NCBI RefSeq assembly: GCF_000373985.1
Contig: NZ_KB892979.1
Location: forward strand, 15,381 to 79,380
DNA from: Desulfobacter curvatus DSM 3379
Lineage (GTDB): Bacteria; Desulfobacterota; Desulfobacteria; Desulfobacterales; Desulfobacteraceae
DNA length: 64,000 nucleotides
Direction: 5' to 3'
Shown here: positions 52,220-61,152 of the stretch, piece by piece
Position numbering within the stretch: position 1 is the first letter of the stretch
Layout of the letters: each line of letters opens with the position of its first letter
Notes under the pieces: model-generated
Seen by the model: only the letters and a program-made list of their open reading frames with translations
What the model was told of the DNA's origin: nothing
Databases searched by the model: none
Made by a program: the position numbers and the translations under genes

Positions 52220-53446
52220 ATGAAGTTTCAAAAAATAGTAGATGATATATATCGTCTTGGGGTTAATATCGAAGATGAGAATTACCTTTTTGAGGGAATC
52301 TGGCCCATTCCCCACGGTATTTCCATAAATTCCTATCTGATCAAGGGTGAAAAGAACGTGCTTATTGATCTGACTCAGGACATTATGGACTTTCCCAAGG
52401 CCGTTACCGGACAGATGGAAGAGCTCTCTCTGGCTGTTGAGGATATTGATATCATCGTGGTAAACCACATGGAGCCGGACCACGCCGGTTGGCTGCGGGA
52501 ATTTTGTAAAAAAAATACAAAGGGTGTGATTTACTGTACCAAAAAGGCCGTTCCCCTGCTTGACGCCTTTGGCGAGGTGCCGGCAGACCGGGCCGTGGCC
52601 ATCACGGACGGCATGACACTGGAAGTGGGCGACTATGAACTTCAGTTTTTTGAAACACCCAACATCCACTGGCCCGAAACCATGATGACCTATGAGACAA
52701 AACGAAAAATTTTATTTGCCTGCGATGCCTTTGGCTCATACGGCAAGTTGGAGGGCGACACCATTTTTGATGATCAGCTCTCCGCGGATAAACATCGGTT
52801 TTTTGAAAATGAGGCGTTGCGCTATTACGCTAACATTGTCGCCGCATTTTCCGGGCCTGTACTCAAGGGCCTGACCAAATTGTCCGGATTGGAGGTCAAG
52901 ATCATCTGCCCTTCTCACGGAATTATCTGGCGGGAGAACCCCGGCGTGATCATCGACCATTACAAACGCTATGCTGAATACAGCAAGGGGCCGGCAGAAC
53001 GGGAGATTACCCTGGTCTGGTCCAGTATGTACGGCAGTACAAAATCCATGCTGAATCTTGTGGTTGAAACCATAAGAAAACACAAGATTCCGGTGCATGT
53101 TTACCAGGCCCCGGGCGACGACATCGGCTATATCCTGGCCGACGCCTGGAAGTCAGCCGGGCTTATTTTCGGCATGCCCACCTACGAGTACAAGGTCTTT
53201 CCGCCCATGGCCCATGTGATTGACGAACTGCTTGTAAAGAAGGTGACCAATAAAAAGGTGTTCAGGTACGGCTCCTATGGATGGGTTGGGGGGGCCCAGC
53301 GGGATTTTGAATCCAGAATTGGAAAGTCGGGCTGGGATCTGCTCGGATTTTACGAATGGCAGGGGGTACCCACCAGCGAGGATGAGGAGGCCATGGTCGA
53401 GAGAATCGATGCCTTTTGCAAGGAACTGATTACGTTTACCGAGTAA
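52220..53446 (+). CDS. fprA: Flavodiiron protein (rubredoxin:oxygen/NO oxidoreductase)
   Basis: A 408-residue flavodiiron protein. The metallo-lactamase-like half (about 1-250) carries the di-iron ligands: H83-M-E85-P-D87-H88 (HxExDH), HWPETMM, the Asp in CDAFG, and CPSHGIIW. The flavodoxin half (about 255-400) has the FMN loop SSMYGSTKSM. Such proteins reduce O2 to water or NO to N2O with electrons from rubredoxin, protecting anaerobes. Ribosome site AAGGAGAATTGCAAA. No rubredoxin gene is adjacent. Repeat copy E follows its stop codon. Confidence 0.94.
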   Translation: MKFQKIVDDIYRLGVNIEDENYLFEGIWPIPHGISINSYLIKGEKNVLIDLTQDIMDFPKAVTGQMEELSLAVEDIDIIVVNHMEPDHAGWLREFCKKNTKGVIYCTKKAVPLLDAFGEVPADRAVAITDGMTLEVGDYELQFFETPNIHWPETMMTYETKRKILFACDAFGSYGKLEGDTIFDDQLSADKHRFFENEALRYYANIVAAFSGPVLKGLTKLSGLEVKIICPSHGIIWRENPGVIIDHYKRYAEYSKGPAEREITLVWSSMYGSTKSMLNLVVETIRKHKIPVHVYQAPGDDIGYILADAWKSAGLIFGMPTYEYKVFPPMAHVIDELLVKKVTNKKVFRYGSYGWVGGAQRDFESRIGKSGWDLLGFYEWQGVPTSEDEEAMVERIDAFCKELITFTE

Positions 53447-53449
53447 AAC

Positions 53450-53516
53450 AGTGGTTGTGGGTTGCGCCTGGTTGTTGATGTATATTGATAGACCAGGTCA
53501 GCCCATAGTCTTCTTA
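53450..53516 (-). repeat. Dispersed structured repeat, copy E (hairpin only)
   Basis: Minus strand: TAA (stop codon of the hybrid kinase, 53516-53514), GAAGACTATGGGCTGACCTGG, a longer loop beginning TCTATC, CCAGGCGCAACCCACAACC. It lies between convergent fprA and the kinase gene and could end transcription from both. The 3' part of the long copies is absent; the hairpin ends at the fprA stop codon. Confidence 0.7.
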
Positions 53517-56500
53517 CGAAAGTCCCATTTCCCGGCAAAGTTTTTGAAGTGTATGCTGGGCTTCATCAAAATCGTACTCATCAATCTCCCGGGTAAGCTG
53601 AGCGACCAGGTCTTTCATCGAATCTCCCGGGATCTGATCTCTGATTTGTTTGGCCATGGAAATAGCTTTGGTATCATTTTCATCAAGCATTTTTTGAAGC
53701 GTTATGATCTGTGGTTTCAGTGCCTCAAGGTCCGGGGCAGGGCCACCCTGTCCCTGTTGTAATCCTTCCTTACCTGTTTCAAGGCCATTAATTCCTTGAA
53801 TAACTTCTGAAAGACGGACTGAAAAATCAGGCAGCAGGGCCATGGCCTTTTGAATGTCTTTGTTTTTGAGTGCATCGTCCAGACGCCTTGCTGATTCAAA
53901 AACAAAGGTTGCGCTGATATTGCCTGAAACACCTTTAATGGTATGGGCAAGGCTTTGCGCTGTTTTCATATCCTTGGCAATCAGGGCTTGCCGGATTTTT
54001 TTTGCCGTATCCGCCTGATTCCCGGCAAATCTTTTTAAAAGATCCCGGTATAAAAGTGTGTCCCCGCTCAGGCGCTCTATTCCGGCCTGGATGTTAATGC
54101 CCGGCAGAGGCCCTATATTTTCCGACAATGCGCTATTGTTGACTTTTTTATTAGGTACGATTTCTTTTTCCTGGCCGGATTTTTTTTTGACGGGCTTTAT
54201 CCACGTTCCCAGGACATTGAGCAGTTCCTTGACATCAATGGGTTTGGTTACATGATCATTCATCCCGGCCGCCAATGCTTTTTCCTTGTCACCGGTCATG
54301 GCATTGGCCGTCATGGCGATAATGGGCAGATCTTTAAATCCCGGCAGTTGTCTGATTTCCCGGCAGGCGGTGTACCCGTCCATTTTCGGCATGTTGATAT
54401 CCATGAGTACAGCGTCATATCCTGTTTTCTGTACGGCTTCTAATGCCAGAACACCGTTGTCTGCCAGATCTACAACAAAACCGTTGTTCTCCAGAATCCC
54501 TTTGGCCACCTGTTGGTTCTCCTCGTTGTCCTCGGCCACCAAAAGTTTTGCGCCCTGGATTTTTGCCACGCAGGAAAGTTGCTCTTTTCGCGCCAGAAAG
54601 GCGCGTGGCTGCATTTTTTCGTCCAGCGCCGTCATGATTGAATCGGACAACAAAGACGGAGAAACCGGTTTGATCAGATAGCCGTCAAGTCCGAGGCGAT
54701 CGGCCTTCTGCATTAACTCCTCCCGGGCATAGGCTGAAACCATGATAATCGAAGGGGGCTTTTTTTGCAGAGCGGTTTTTATTTTTTCAGCGGCTTGCAG
54801 TCCATCCATTCCCGGCATCTGCCAGTCCATGAGAATCAGGTCAAAGGGTTCACCCTGTTTGCCGGCCGTCTCCAGTTTTTCCAGACCTGCTTCTGCACAG
54901 TCAGCCTGGATGACTGTGAAGGACATGGCCTTGAGCATTTTTTCCAGCACCGTACGGGAAATGTGATTATCGTCCACCACCAGAACTTTTTTCTTTCGGT
55001 TGCCGGAGGCGGCAAAACGTGATGTAATCGTTTGTAATCCAACGCGTTTTAAACGGATGGTGAAAATAAAGGTGGCGCCCTGTCCATAGCGGCTTTCCAC
55101 CCGGATATGACCGTTCATCATTTCCACCAGGGATTTGCTGATAAACAGCCCCAGGCCTGTGCCCCCGTATTTGCGGGTGGTTGTGGCATCTGCCTGGGAA
55201 AAGGCCTGAAATAATTTGTCCTGCTGGTCTTTGGTCAGTCCGATGCCGGTGTCCTGGACGTAGAACTCGAGTTGGGCCTCATCTGCCTTTTGTTCAAGCA
55301 ATGCACACCCCAGAACAATCTGTCCTTGTTTTGTAAATTTTACCGCATTGTTGGTCAGATTGAGAAGAATTTGGCCCAGCCGGATGGGGTCTCCGATAAG
55401 CGTGTGGGGAATATTCGGATCAATGTTGTAAATGACCTCCAAACCTTTTTCCTGGGCCTTGATGCCCACAAGATTGGTAACCGTCTCCAAAACCTCTTCC
55501 AGGAAAAATTCAATGGACTCCATGCTGAGTTTGCCGGCCTCAATTTTGCTGAAATCCAGGATGTCGTTGATAACACCTAAAAGCGCCTTGGAGCCGTTTT
55601 GAATTTTGTGGATGTAATCATGCTGCCTTGAATCCAGTTCGGTCTGAAGGGCCAGGTGGGCAAAGCCGATGATGGCATTGAGCGGGGTGCGGATTTCATG
55701 GCTCATATTCGCCAGGAAATCACTTTTTGCCCGCGTGGCTTCTTCAGCTACCTGTCTTGCCTCTTCCAGGTCAAGGGTTCGCTCTTTTACCAGATCTTCC
55801 AGGTGGCTCCGGTGGTCTTCAAGTTCCTTTTCCGCCTCCTTGATCCAGGTAATATCCTTGGCAATGGATGCAATGCCCAGATGCTTGCCTTTGTCATCCT
55901 TTAGCAGGGAAAAGGTAAACAGATGGGGAAGGACAGTCCCGTCCTTTCTGACCCGGCTGCCTTCGATATTTTTTAATACTTCTCCCTTGATACAGCGGCG
56001 GTAAAGGGCGTTGTGCGTGGTCTGCTCTTCTTCCTCGGCAAATATTCCGATATATTTACCGAGAAGCTCTTCCCGGGAATATCCGTAAGCCTCAATCGTT
56101 GCTTCATTCAGATCCATTATGTTCCCGGAAAGATCCGTGATCAGAATCGGGTCCGAACTGTCCTTAAAAACTTTGGATAACAGGCGAAGGCCTTGCTCCG
56201 CTTTTATTTGTTTTGTAATATCCTTGGCCGCACCGGCAAGCCCTATGATCCGGCCGTTTTTGTCCAGGACCGGTTCATAGGCCGACGACACCCATACTTG
56301 GTTGCCGTCTTTGCGGCGTACACGAAGCTGTGTCTCCTGGCCTCCTGTTCTCTCAATTGTCATATTGGTGAGCCTGTTATAAGCATCCCAGTCCCGTTTA
56401 TCATATATTTGAAAGGGATAGTCCTCCATTGCCATACATTCGGCCACGCTATAGCCTGTCACTCTTTTAACGGCCTTATTCACCCAGAGCAGCCTGCCGT

Positions 56501-57368
56501 CAAGGTCCTGCCAGGACTGCCAGTCGTGGGTGTGGTCCGATATAATCCGCAATTGCTCCCGGGACTGGGTGATTTTTTCAAGCAGGTTGTATCGTTCTGT
56601 CATATCCATGGTCAGGCCTGCGATTTTGGATACCTGGCCCTGGGCATCCCATTCCACGGCCTGTCCTGCAGCATGTATCCATATCCACCCGGATTGTTTA
56701 TGGCGCAGCCGGTGATCATTTTTTAAGGTCGTTTCTCCTTCAAGAACCCGCTGAAATGTTTCATCAAGCAACCCAAAATCATCCGGGTGCACCAAAGAAA
56801 AATAGTGATCCAGGGTTCGCGGTGCGTCTTGTTCTGAATAGCCTGCGGAAACAAAAAGTTGTAATGAACTAAAGGTAATTTCCCCGGACTGTATATCGAT
56901 CTGCCAATGATAGGCGTTGGCCGCATTTATTGCAAAGTGAAGGCGTTCTTCGCTTTTTAATAATAGTTTTTCAGTCTGTTGGCGTTTGGCAATCTCTTTT
57001 TTCAATCTCCTGTTGACCGTTAACACCACCGCAATGATGAACAGGAAAATAAGGACGGCAGTGACTGAAACCACAAGAACTTTTTGCCAGCCCATCTTTT
57101 TTTCATAATCAAGGGAGATCCACCGGTCAATATAGCCGGCAATTATTCCCTGGGATTGACCCTGATCATCGATAAATTCAAAGGGGGGGCGGTCAGAAGC
57201 CGTCCCGAGTCTGATCTCCGGATGGGCTTTAAGCCATTGCTGCTCTTCTTTGGTCAGCGATTTAAGAAAATGATTGGTTTCGGCATCTTGGGCATGGCAA
57301 AGGTCCGGTATGTCATATAAAAGCAGGATAAAAATCACGAAAATAAGTTTAAATGCACGTCGTACCAT
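53514..57368 (-). CDS. Hybrid histidine kinase with a collapsed periplasmic binding domain
   Basis: A 1284-residue hybrid kinase. A signal peptide (about 1-26, ending CHA) is followed by LTKEEQQWLKAHPEIRLG and DRPPFEFIDDQGQSQGIIAGY, the start of a BvgS-type solute-binding domain; the sequence then passes directly to IDRWISLDYEKKMGW, the end of such a domain, and a membrane segment (about 97-118). Roughly 200 residues of the normal domain are missing, in frame. Three PAS domains (about 138-505), HisKA (FLANMSHEIRTPLNAIIGF), HATPase_c, two receivers (VLVVDDNHISR ... LMDWQMPGM; LLVAEDNEENQ ... LMDINMPKM) and Hpt (LAHTIKGVSGNISA) follow. Ribosome site AGGAT. Confidence 0.9.
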   Translation of the reverse strand: MVRRAFKLIFVIFILLLYDIPDLCHAQDAETNHFLKSLTKEEQQWLKAHPEIRLGTASDRPPFEFIDDQGQSQGIIAGYIDRWISLDYEKKMGWQKVLVVSVTAVLIFLFIIAVVLTVNRRLKKEIAKRQQTEKLLLKSEERLHFAINAANAYHWQIDIQSGEITFSSLQLFVSAGYSEQDAPRTLDHYFSLVHPDDFGLLDETFQRVLEGETTLKNDHRLRHKQSGWIWIHAAGQAVEWDAQGQVSKIAGLTMDMTERYNLLEKITQSREQLRIISDHTHDWQSWQDLDGRLLWVNKAVKRVTGYSVAECMAMEDYPFQIYDKRDWDAYNRLTNMTIERTGGQETQLRVRRKDGNQVWVSSAYEPVLDKNGRIIGLAGAAKDITKQIKAEQGLRLLSKVFKDSSDPILITDLSGNIMDLNEATIEAYGYSREELLGKYIGIFAEEEEQTTHNALYRRCIKGEVLKNIEGSRVRKDGTVLPHLFTFSLLKDDKGKHLGIASIAKDITWIKEAEKELEDHRSHLEDLVKERTLDLEEARQVAEEATRAKSDFLANMSHEIRTPLNAIIGFAHLALQTELDSRQHDYIHKIQNGSKALLGVINDILDFSKIEAGKLSMESIEFFLEEVLETVTNLVGIKAQEKGLEVIYNIDPNIPHTLIGDPIRLGQILLNLTNNAVKFTKQGQIVLGCALLEQKADEAQLEFYVQDTGIGLTKDQQDKLFQAFSQADATTTRKYGGTGLGLFISKSLVEMMNGHIRVESRYGQGATFIFTIRLKRVGLQTITSRFAASGNRKKKVLVVDDNHISRTVLEKMLKAMSFTVIQADCAEAGLEKLETAGKQGEPFDLILMDWQMPGMDGLQAAEKIKTALQKKPPSIIMVSAYAREELMQKADRLGLDGYLIKPVSPSLLSDSIMTALDEKMQPRAFLARKEQLSCVAKIQGAKLLVAEDNEENQQVAKGILENNGFVVDLADNGVLALEAVQKTGYDAVLMDINMPKMDGYTACREIRQLPGFKDLPIIAMTANAMTGDKEKALAAGMNDHVTKPIDVKELLNVLGTWIKPVKKKSGQEKEIVPNKKVNNSALSENIGPLPGINIQAGIERLSGDTLLYRDLLKRFAGNQADTAKKIRQALIAKDMKTAQSLAHTIKGVSGNISATFVFESARRLDDALKNKDIQKAMALLPDFSVRLSEVIQGINGLETGKEGLQQGQGGPAPDLEALKPQIITLQKMLDENDTKAISMAKQIRDQIPGDSMKDLVAQLTREIDEYDFDEAQHTLQKLCREMGLS

Positions 57369-57544
57369 CGTATCCTGAGGCTACCCTTTTTTAGGGGATG
57401 ACTGATGTTTTTTACAGAAGATTTAATTTGGGCCAAAAAATTTTATTTGTCTTTTAAAAATATCAGAATCAAAGAGTTGAGTAAAGCGCAATTAAGGCGC
57501 ATTGTTGTGTTTTATCGGATTGATTTTATTGAACAACAATTGAT

Positions 57545-58339
57545 TTATATACAGGGGATGCCGTTAAAAATTTGGGTCAGTGCAGCCAAAGACCCTTGCA
57601 GATCGGCAAGTTTAAAAACCTCCAGGCAGACGGTGCCCGTGTAGCTTTTTAAGTGGTTCACGATTTCCCTGAATTCGTCCGGTTCCATTTTGTCAAGGCC
57701 GACGTGGTCCTGGGGCGGTTCAAGGCGCGTATCCACACCGTGGAGGTGAATCAGATTGATTTTGGGGCCGAACAGTTTAAAGGTGCGGGGTATGCCATAC
57801 CCGTACTTGATATGGTGGCCAAGGTCGGCACACACGGACAGGCCAAACTCATGGACCAGATTTTTTAAAAGATCCGGGGGATACCACAGGGTTTCTACGC
57901 CGATTTTTGTTGGGTCTTCCAGGGCCGGCACCAGCAATTCAAGCCCCTGTCGTGCATTTTTTTGCCAGGTTTTAATGCCGTCTTTTGATGGCAGGGGTTT
58001 ATCCATTTCCAGATGAAGGGTGAAACTTGTGACCGGCGCAATGGAAAAGCGCTCAATCACCCGTTTCAGGGTCTCTGCGGCGTCCCGGCGCAGCCGCATG
58101 TCCGGTGCACTTAAATTGATATCCGTGGGCAGGTGGACATTATAGGTCAGGCCCAAATCCCGGGAGAGTTCTGCCAATTCCCTCACATCATCCCGGGAAG
58201 GAATCACCGCTTCGGGTTTACTTTCAAATACCAGAAGTTCAATTTCGTCAAAAAAGAGGCCGATTTTTTTAACATTGGGGATGATATGATCCGGATAGAT
58301 AAAGGATGTCGTGCCCAGCCTGAAAGGTCTTTGCATCAT
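57545..58339 (-). CDS. cbiR: Cobamide-remodelling phosphodiesterase CbiR (TIM barrel)
   Basis: A 264-residue xylose-isomerase/AP-endonuclease-like TIM barrel. Metal-site candidates are visible in YNVHLPTDINL, FTLHLEMD, GVETLWYP, CADLGHHIKYG, IHLHGVDT and CLEVF. CbiR, described from Akkermansia, splits the phosphoribosyl bond of cobamides so that the lower ligand can be replaced. Position as last gene of a cobU-cobS-cobD-cbiB operon supports that role over a sugar isomerase. Only two bases separate it from cbiB. Assignment rests on fold and context. Confidence 0.75.
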   Translation of the reverse strand: MMQRPFRLGTTSFIYPDHIIPNVKKIGLFFDEIELLVFESKPEAVIPSRDDVRELAELSRDLGLTYNVHLPTDINLSAPDMRLRRDAAETLKRVIERFSIAPVTSFTLHLEMDKPLPSKDGIKTWQKNARQGLELLVPALEDPTKIGVETLWYPPDLLKNLVHEFGLSVCADLGHHIKYGYGIPRTFKLFGPKINLIHLHGVDTRLEPPQDHVGLDKMEPDEFREIVNHLKSYTGTVCLEVFKLADLQGSLAALTQIFNGIPCI

Positions 58340-58340
58340 A

Positions 58341-59297
58341 TCAAAACAGACTCCAGCTCAACAGACAGCCAAATACCACGCAAACAAGGGCTGACAGCAT
58401 CATTAACTCACAGGCCTTTTCAATGTGGGCGGGTTTGGGGTCATTGAACGCACCGCCGATATAGGGTTTGTCCACCAGCTTGCCGTGGTAGATATTGGGA
58501 CCGCCGAACCGGACGCCCAGCGCCCCTGCAAAGGCGGCCTCGGGGAATCCGGCGTTGGGGCTTTTGTGATTGCGGCCCTGGGTGAGCGCCGTGAAAAACG
58601 TCCGCCTGCCCCGGGAAAGTGAAAGCATTGCTGCTGCCGGCACAATCGCCGCGATGGAGAGCCGGGCCGGAATATAATTGGCCACATCGTCAATACGGGC
58701 TGCGGCCCTGCCAAACAGGATATAGGTGTCGTTTTTATACCCCACCATGGAATCCAGGGTGTTGATCATCTTGTACATCATGGCACCGGGCGCACCGAGC
58801 ACCAGGGCAAAACACAAAGGGGACAAAAATCCGTCCACGAAATTTTCCGCCACGGTTTCGCAGGCCGCCCGGGTGATGCCCGCCTCATCCAGATCTTTGG
58901 TTTGGCGTCCCACAATATACCCCACCTTGATTCTGGCTTGGGCCAGATCACCCCTGACCAAAGGCTTAAAAACATCCATGGCAGCCTTGTACAGGCTTTG
59001 GGTGGAAAAACTGTAAAAAATTAGTATCGTCTGAATAATAACGGCTGCAACCGGATGAATCCGGGCAGAGATGAAAACAACGGCCCAGGTCAAGCCAAAG
59101 GATGCGGCAATCAGGCACAGGGCGAAAAAAAGACCTGCCCTGCATGGATTTTCAATCCGTTTTCGGAACTCAGGCTCAAAAAACGAAATAGCCCGTCCCA
59201 TCCAGATAATGGGATGGGGCAGCCATCTCGGATCTCCGGCCAGGAGATCCAGGATAAAGGCGGCAGCTAAAATTTGCCAGGTTACATCAAAAAGCAT
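58341..59297 (-). CDS. cbiB: Adenosylcobinamide-phosphate synthase CbiB
   Basis: A 318-residue membrane protein that joins aminopropanol phosphate to adenosylcobyric acid. It opens with DLLAGDPRWLPHPIIWMGRAI, the family signature, and has ACETVAENFVDGFLSPLCFA and MVGYKNDTYILFGRAAARIDDVANYIPARL. Several membrane segments are apparent (about 3-20, 58-78, 150-170, 205-225, 295-315). Ribosome site AGGAATAC; two bases after cobD. Confidence 0.94.
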   Translation of the reverse strand: MLFDVTWQILAAAFILDLLAGDPRWLPHPIIWMGRAISFFEPEFRKRIENPCRAGLFFALCLIAASFGLTWAVVFISARIHPVAAVIIQTILIFYSFSTQSLYKAAMDVFKPLVRGDLAQARIKVGYIVGRQTKDLDEAGITRAACETVAENFVDGFLSPLCFALVLGAPGAMMYKMINTLDSMVGYKNDTYILFGRAAARIDDVANYIPARLSIAAIVPAAAMLSLSRGRRTFFTALTQGRNHKSPNAGFPEAAFAGALGVRFGGPNIYHGKLVDKPYIGGAFNDPKPAHIEKACELMMLSALVCVVFGCLLSWSLF

Positions 59298-59299
59298 GG

Positions 59300-60388
59300 T
59301 TAATTGTATTCCTTGGCCAGCGCTGTTTTGATGCTTTGGGCCAGGGCCAGGTTGATTTCATTGGTTTTCAGGGAAAATCGGACAAACCGGTCTGACAGCC
59401 CTTTAAAATTGGAACAATCCCTGATCAGAAATTTGTCATGTCCCACCCGACGGCACAACTGTGCGGCTAAGATCCGGTCCAGCCGGGCCGGCACAAAATA
59501 GACCGGTGTGTCAAAAAGCCGGATGCCGTCTGTTCCAGCCAAGGCATGGATAAAATTCCGGCGTTCTTTAACAATAAATTCCCGGGTCTGCCGGTAAAAG
59601 GGCAAAATGTCGCCCGGATGATCGTAAATATCCTTGATCACGGCCTGGGCCAGGGCATTGACGCTCCAGGGCTGGTAATGCAACATGACTTTTCGGATCA
59701 AGGCGTTGGCCCCGCTTAAAAAACCTGTGCGCAGCCCCGGAATCCTGAAAATTTTGGACATGGAGGAGAGCACCACAAGGTTGGGCAGGTGGGTCTGCGT
59801 TACAAGGGAAAACTCTTCTGCATCCGGAACAAAGGGTAGATAGGATTCGTCCACCACAAAACAGGTGTCTGGGTGGCGGCAAATCAATGTTTTCAGCTCC
59901 TGTTTGTCAATCAGGGTGCCTGTGGGATTGTTCGGGTTGCAGATAAAGACCAGGTCTGCCCTTCCGGCGTCGGTGGATAACTGATCCAGATCCGGAACAA
60001 AATTGTTTTCGGCAAGAGCCAAATAGTGACAAGTTTTTACATGATGGGCTGCACAGGCATCTTCGTAGTCGGCGTAGGCCGGACCCAGAATCAGGGCTTT
60101 TTTTGCCCCAAGGGCCAGGGGCAGGGTATAGATAAAAAAGGTGGTGCCGTTGCCGGCAATCACACAACCTGGATCAATGCCGTAATACGCTGCAAACCCC
60201 TTTGACATGCTTGCGGCATCCGGTTCGGGAAGGGCATGAATCAGATGGATGTTTTCCCGGATAAAGGCGTGGATGCGTTTCGGCGGCCCCAGGGGATTGA
60301 GGTTGGAACTCATGTCAATGATATCTTCAAGCCTGCATCCGATACGGTCTGCAAGCTGCTGCTTATTTCCGCCATGGCCTTGAATCAT
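59300..60388 (-). CDS. cobD: Threonine-phosphate decarboxylase CobD
   Basis: A 362-residue PLP enzyme of the aminotransferase I/II fold. It has DMSSNLNPLGPP near the start, FICNPNNPTGTL, VVDESYLPF and the PLP lysine in SSMSKIFRIPGLRTGF. It makes (R)-1-amino-2-propanol phosphate for the nucleotide loop of cobalamin, directly used by CbiB. Histidinol-phosphate aminotransferase is the main look-alike; context argues for CobD. The start overlaps the cobS stop by one base. Confidence 0.88.
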   Translation of the reverse strand: MIQGHGGNKQQLADRIGCRLEDIIDMSSNLNPLGPPKRIHAFIRENIHLIHALPEPDAASMSKGFAAYYGIDPGCVIAGNGTTFFIYTLPLALGAKKALILGPAYADYEDACAAHHVKTCHYLALAENNFVPDLDQLSTDAGRADLVFICNPNNPTGTLIDKQELKTLICRHPDTCFVVDESYLPFVPDAEEFSLVTQTHLPNLVVLSSMSKIFRIPGLRTGFLSGANALIRKVMLHYQPWSVNALAQAVIKDIYDHPGDILPFYRQTREFIVKERRNFIHALAGTDGIRLFDTPVYFVPARLDRILAAQLCRRVGHDKFLIRDCSNFKGLSDRFVRFSLKTNEINLALAQSIKTALAKEYN

Positions 60389-61152
60389 TAAATAATATTC
60401 ATACCGGCAACCATGAATAGCCAGGCTTCCATCACTTCGTTCATGGCACCCAGCATGTCCCCTGTGATGCAGTTCATTTTACGTTTATAAAATGTTAAAA
60501 TCGCAACACATCCCATGGCAAATCCTAAAATTAACATTAGACCCTTATATCCCAGAAACAGGGAAAAGGCTAGTGGGATCAGGCACAGGTAAAAATCTTT
60601 TGAATTAAGCGGGCGGTCAAACAGGTCCTTGCCTGTCCCGCCTTTTCTGCCGTAATTGAGATATTTTATGCCGAATATCATGGAAGCCCTTGAAAAAGCG
60701 GGCACCAGGAAAAATATGGTCATGGCCTGAACCGGAGAACAACTGGTCTTCACCGACCAGATCCCGGCAAATTTTGCCGCCAGCCCCAGAACAACGGCAA
60801 CCAGTCCCATCATGCCGGTTCTGGAATCTTTCATGATTTCAAGGGCCCGCTCCCGGCCCCTGTGGCTGAATATCCCGTCTGCGGTATCGCCAAGCCCGTC
60901 CAGGTGAAAAGCACCGGTCACGGCCACCAGGAAAATAAGATCAACAAGGGCTGCGGCAGGTGCCGCCCAGACCATGGATGCCAGAGAATCGGTGATCACC
61001 AGAAGGGCACCGATGATCAGTCCCACCACGGGGAAAAAGCGGATCATGCCCAGGGGAGAATATACCGGGTTTTTTCCCGTGGGCAAAATGGTAATAAAAG
61101 CCATACAGGCCCGTAAATCTGTAAAAAAATCGTGTTTATCCGTCCGGATCAT
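60388..61152 (-). CDS. cobS: Adenosylcobinamide-GDP ribazoletransferase CobS
   Basis: A 254-residue polytopic membrane protein (cobalamin-5'-phosphate synthase). The catalytic motif GAFHLDGLGDTADGIFS lies near residue 82, followed by KDSRTGMMGLVAVVL. It joins the activated cobinamide made by CobU to the lower ligand nucleotide. Its ATG overlaps the cobU stop by four bases. Confidence 0.94.
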   Translation of the reverse strand: MIRTDKHDFFTDLRACMAFITILPTGKNPVYSPLGMIRFFPVVGLIIGALLVITDSLASMVWAAPAAALVDLIFLVAVTGAFHLDGLGDTADGIFSHRGRERALEIMKDSRTGMMGLVAVVLGLAAKFAGIWSVKTSCSPVQAMTIFFLVPAFSRASMIFGIKYLNYGRKGGTGKDLFDRPLNSKDFYLCLIPLAFSLFLGYKGLMLILGFAMGCVAILTFYKRKMNCITGDMLGAMNEVMEAWLFMVAGMNII

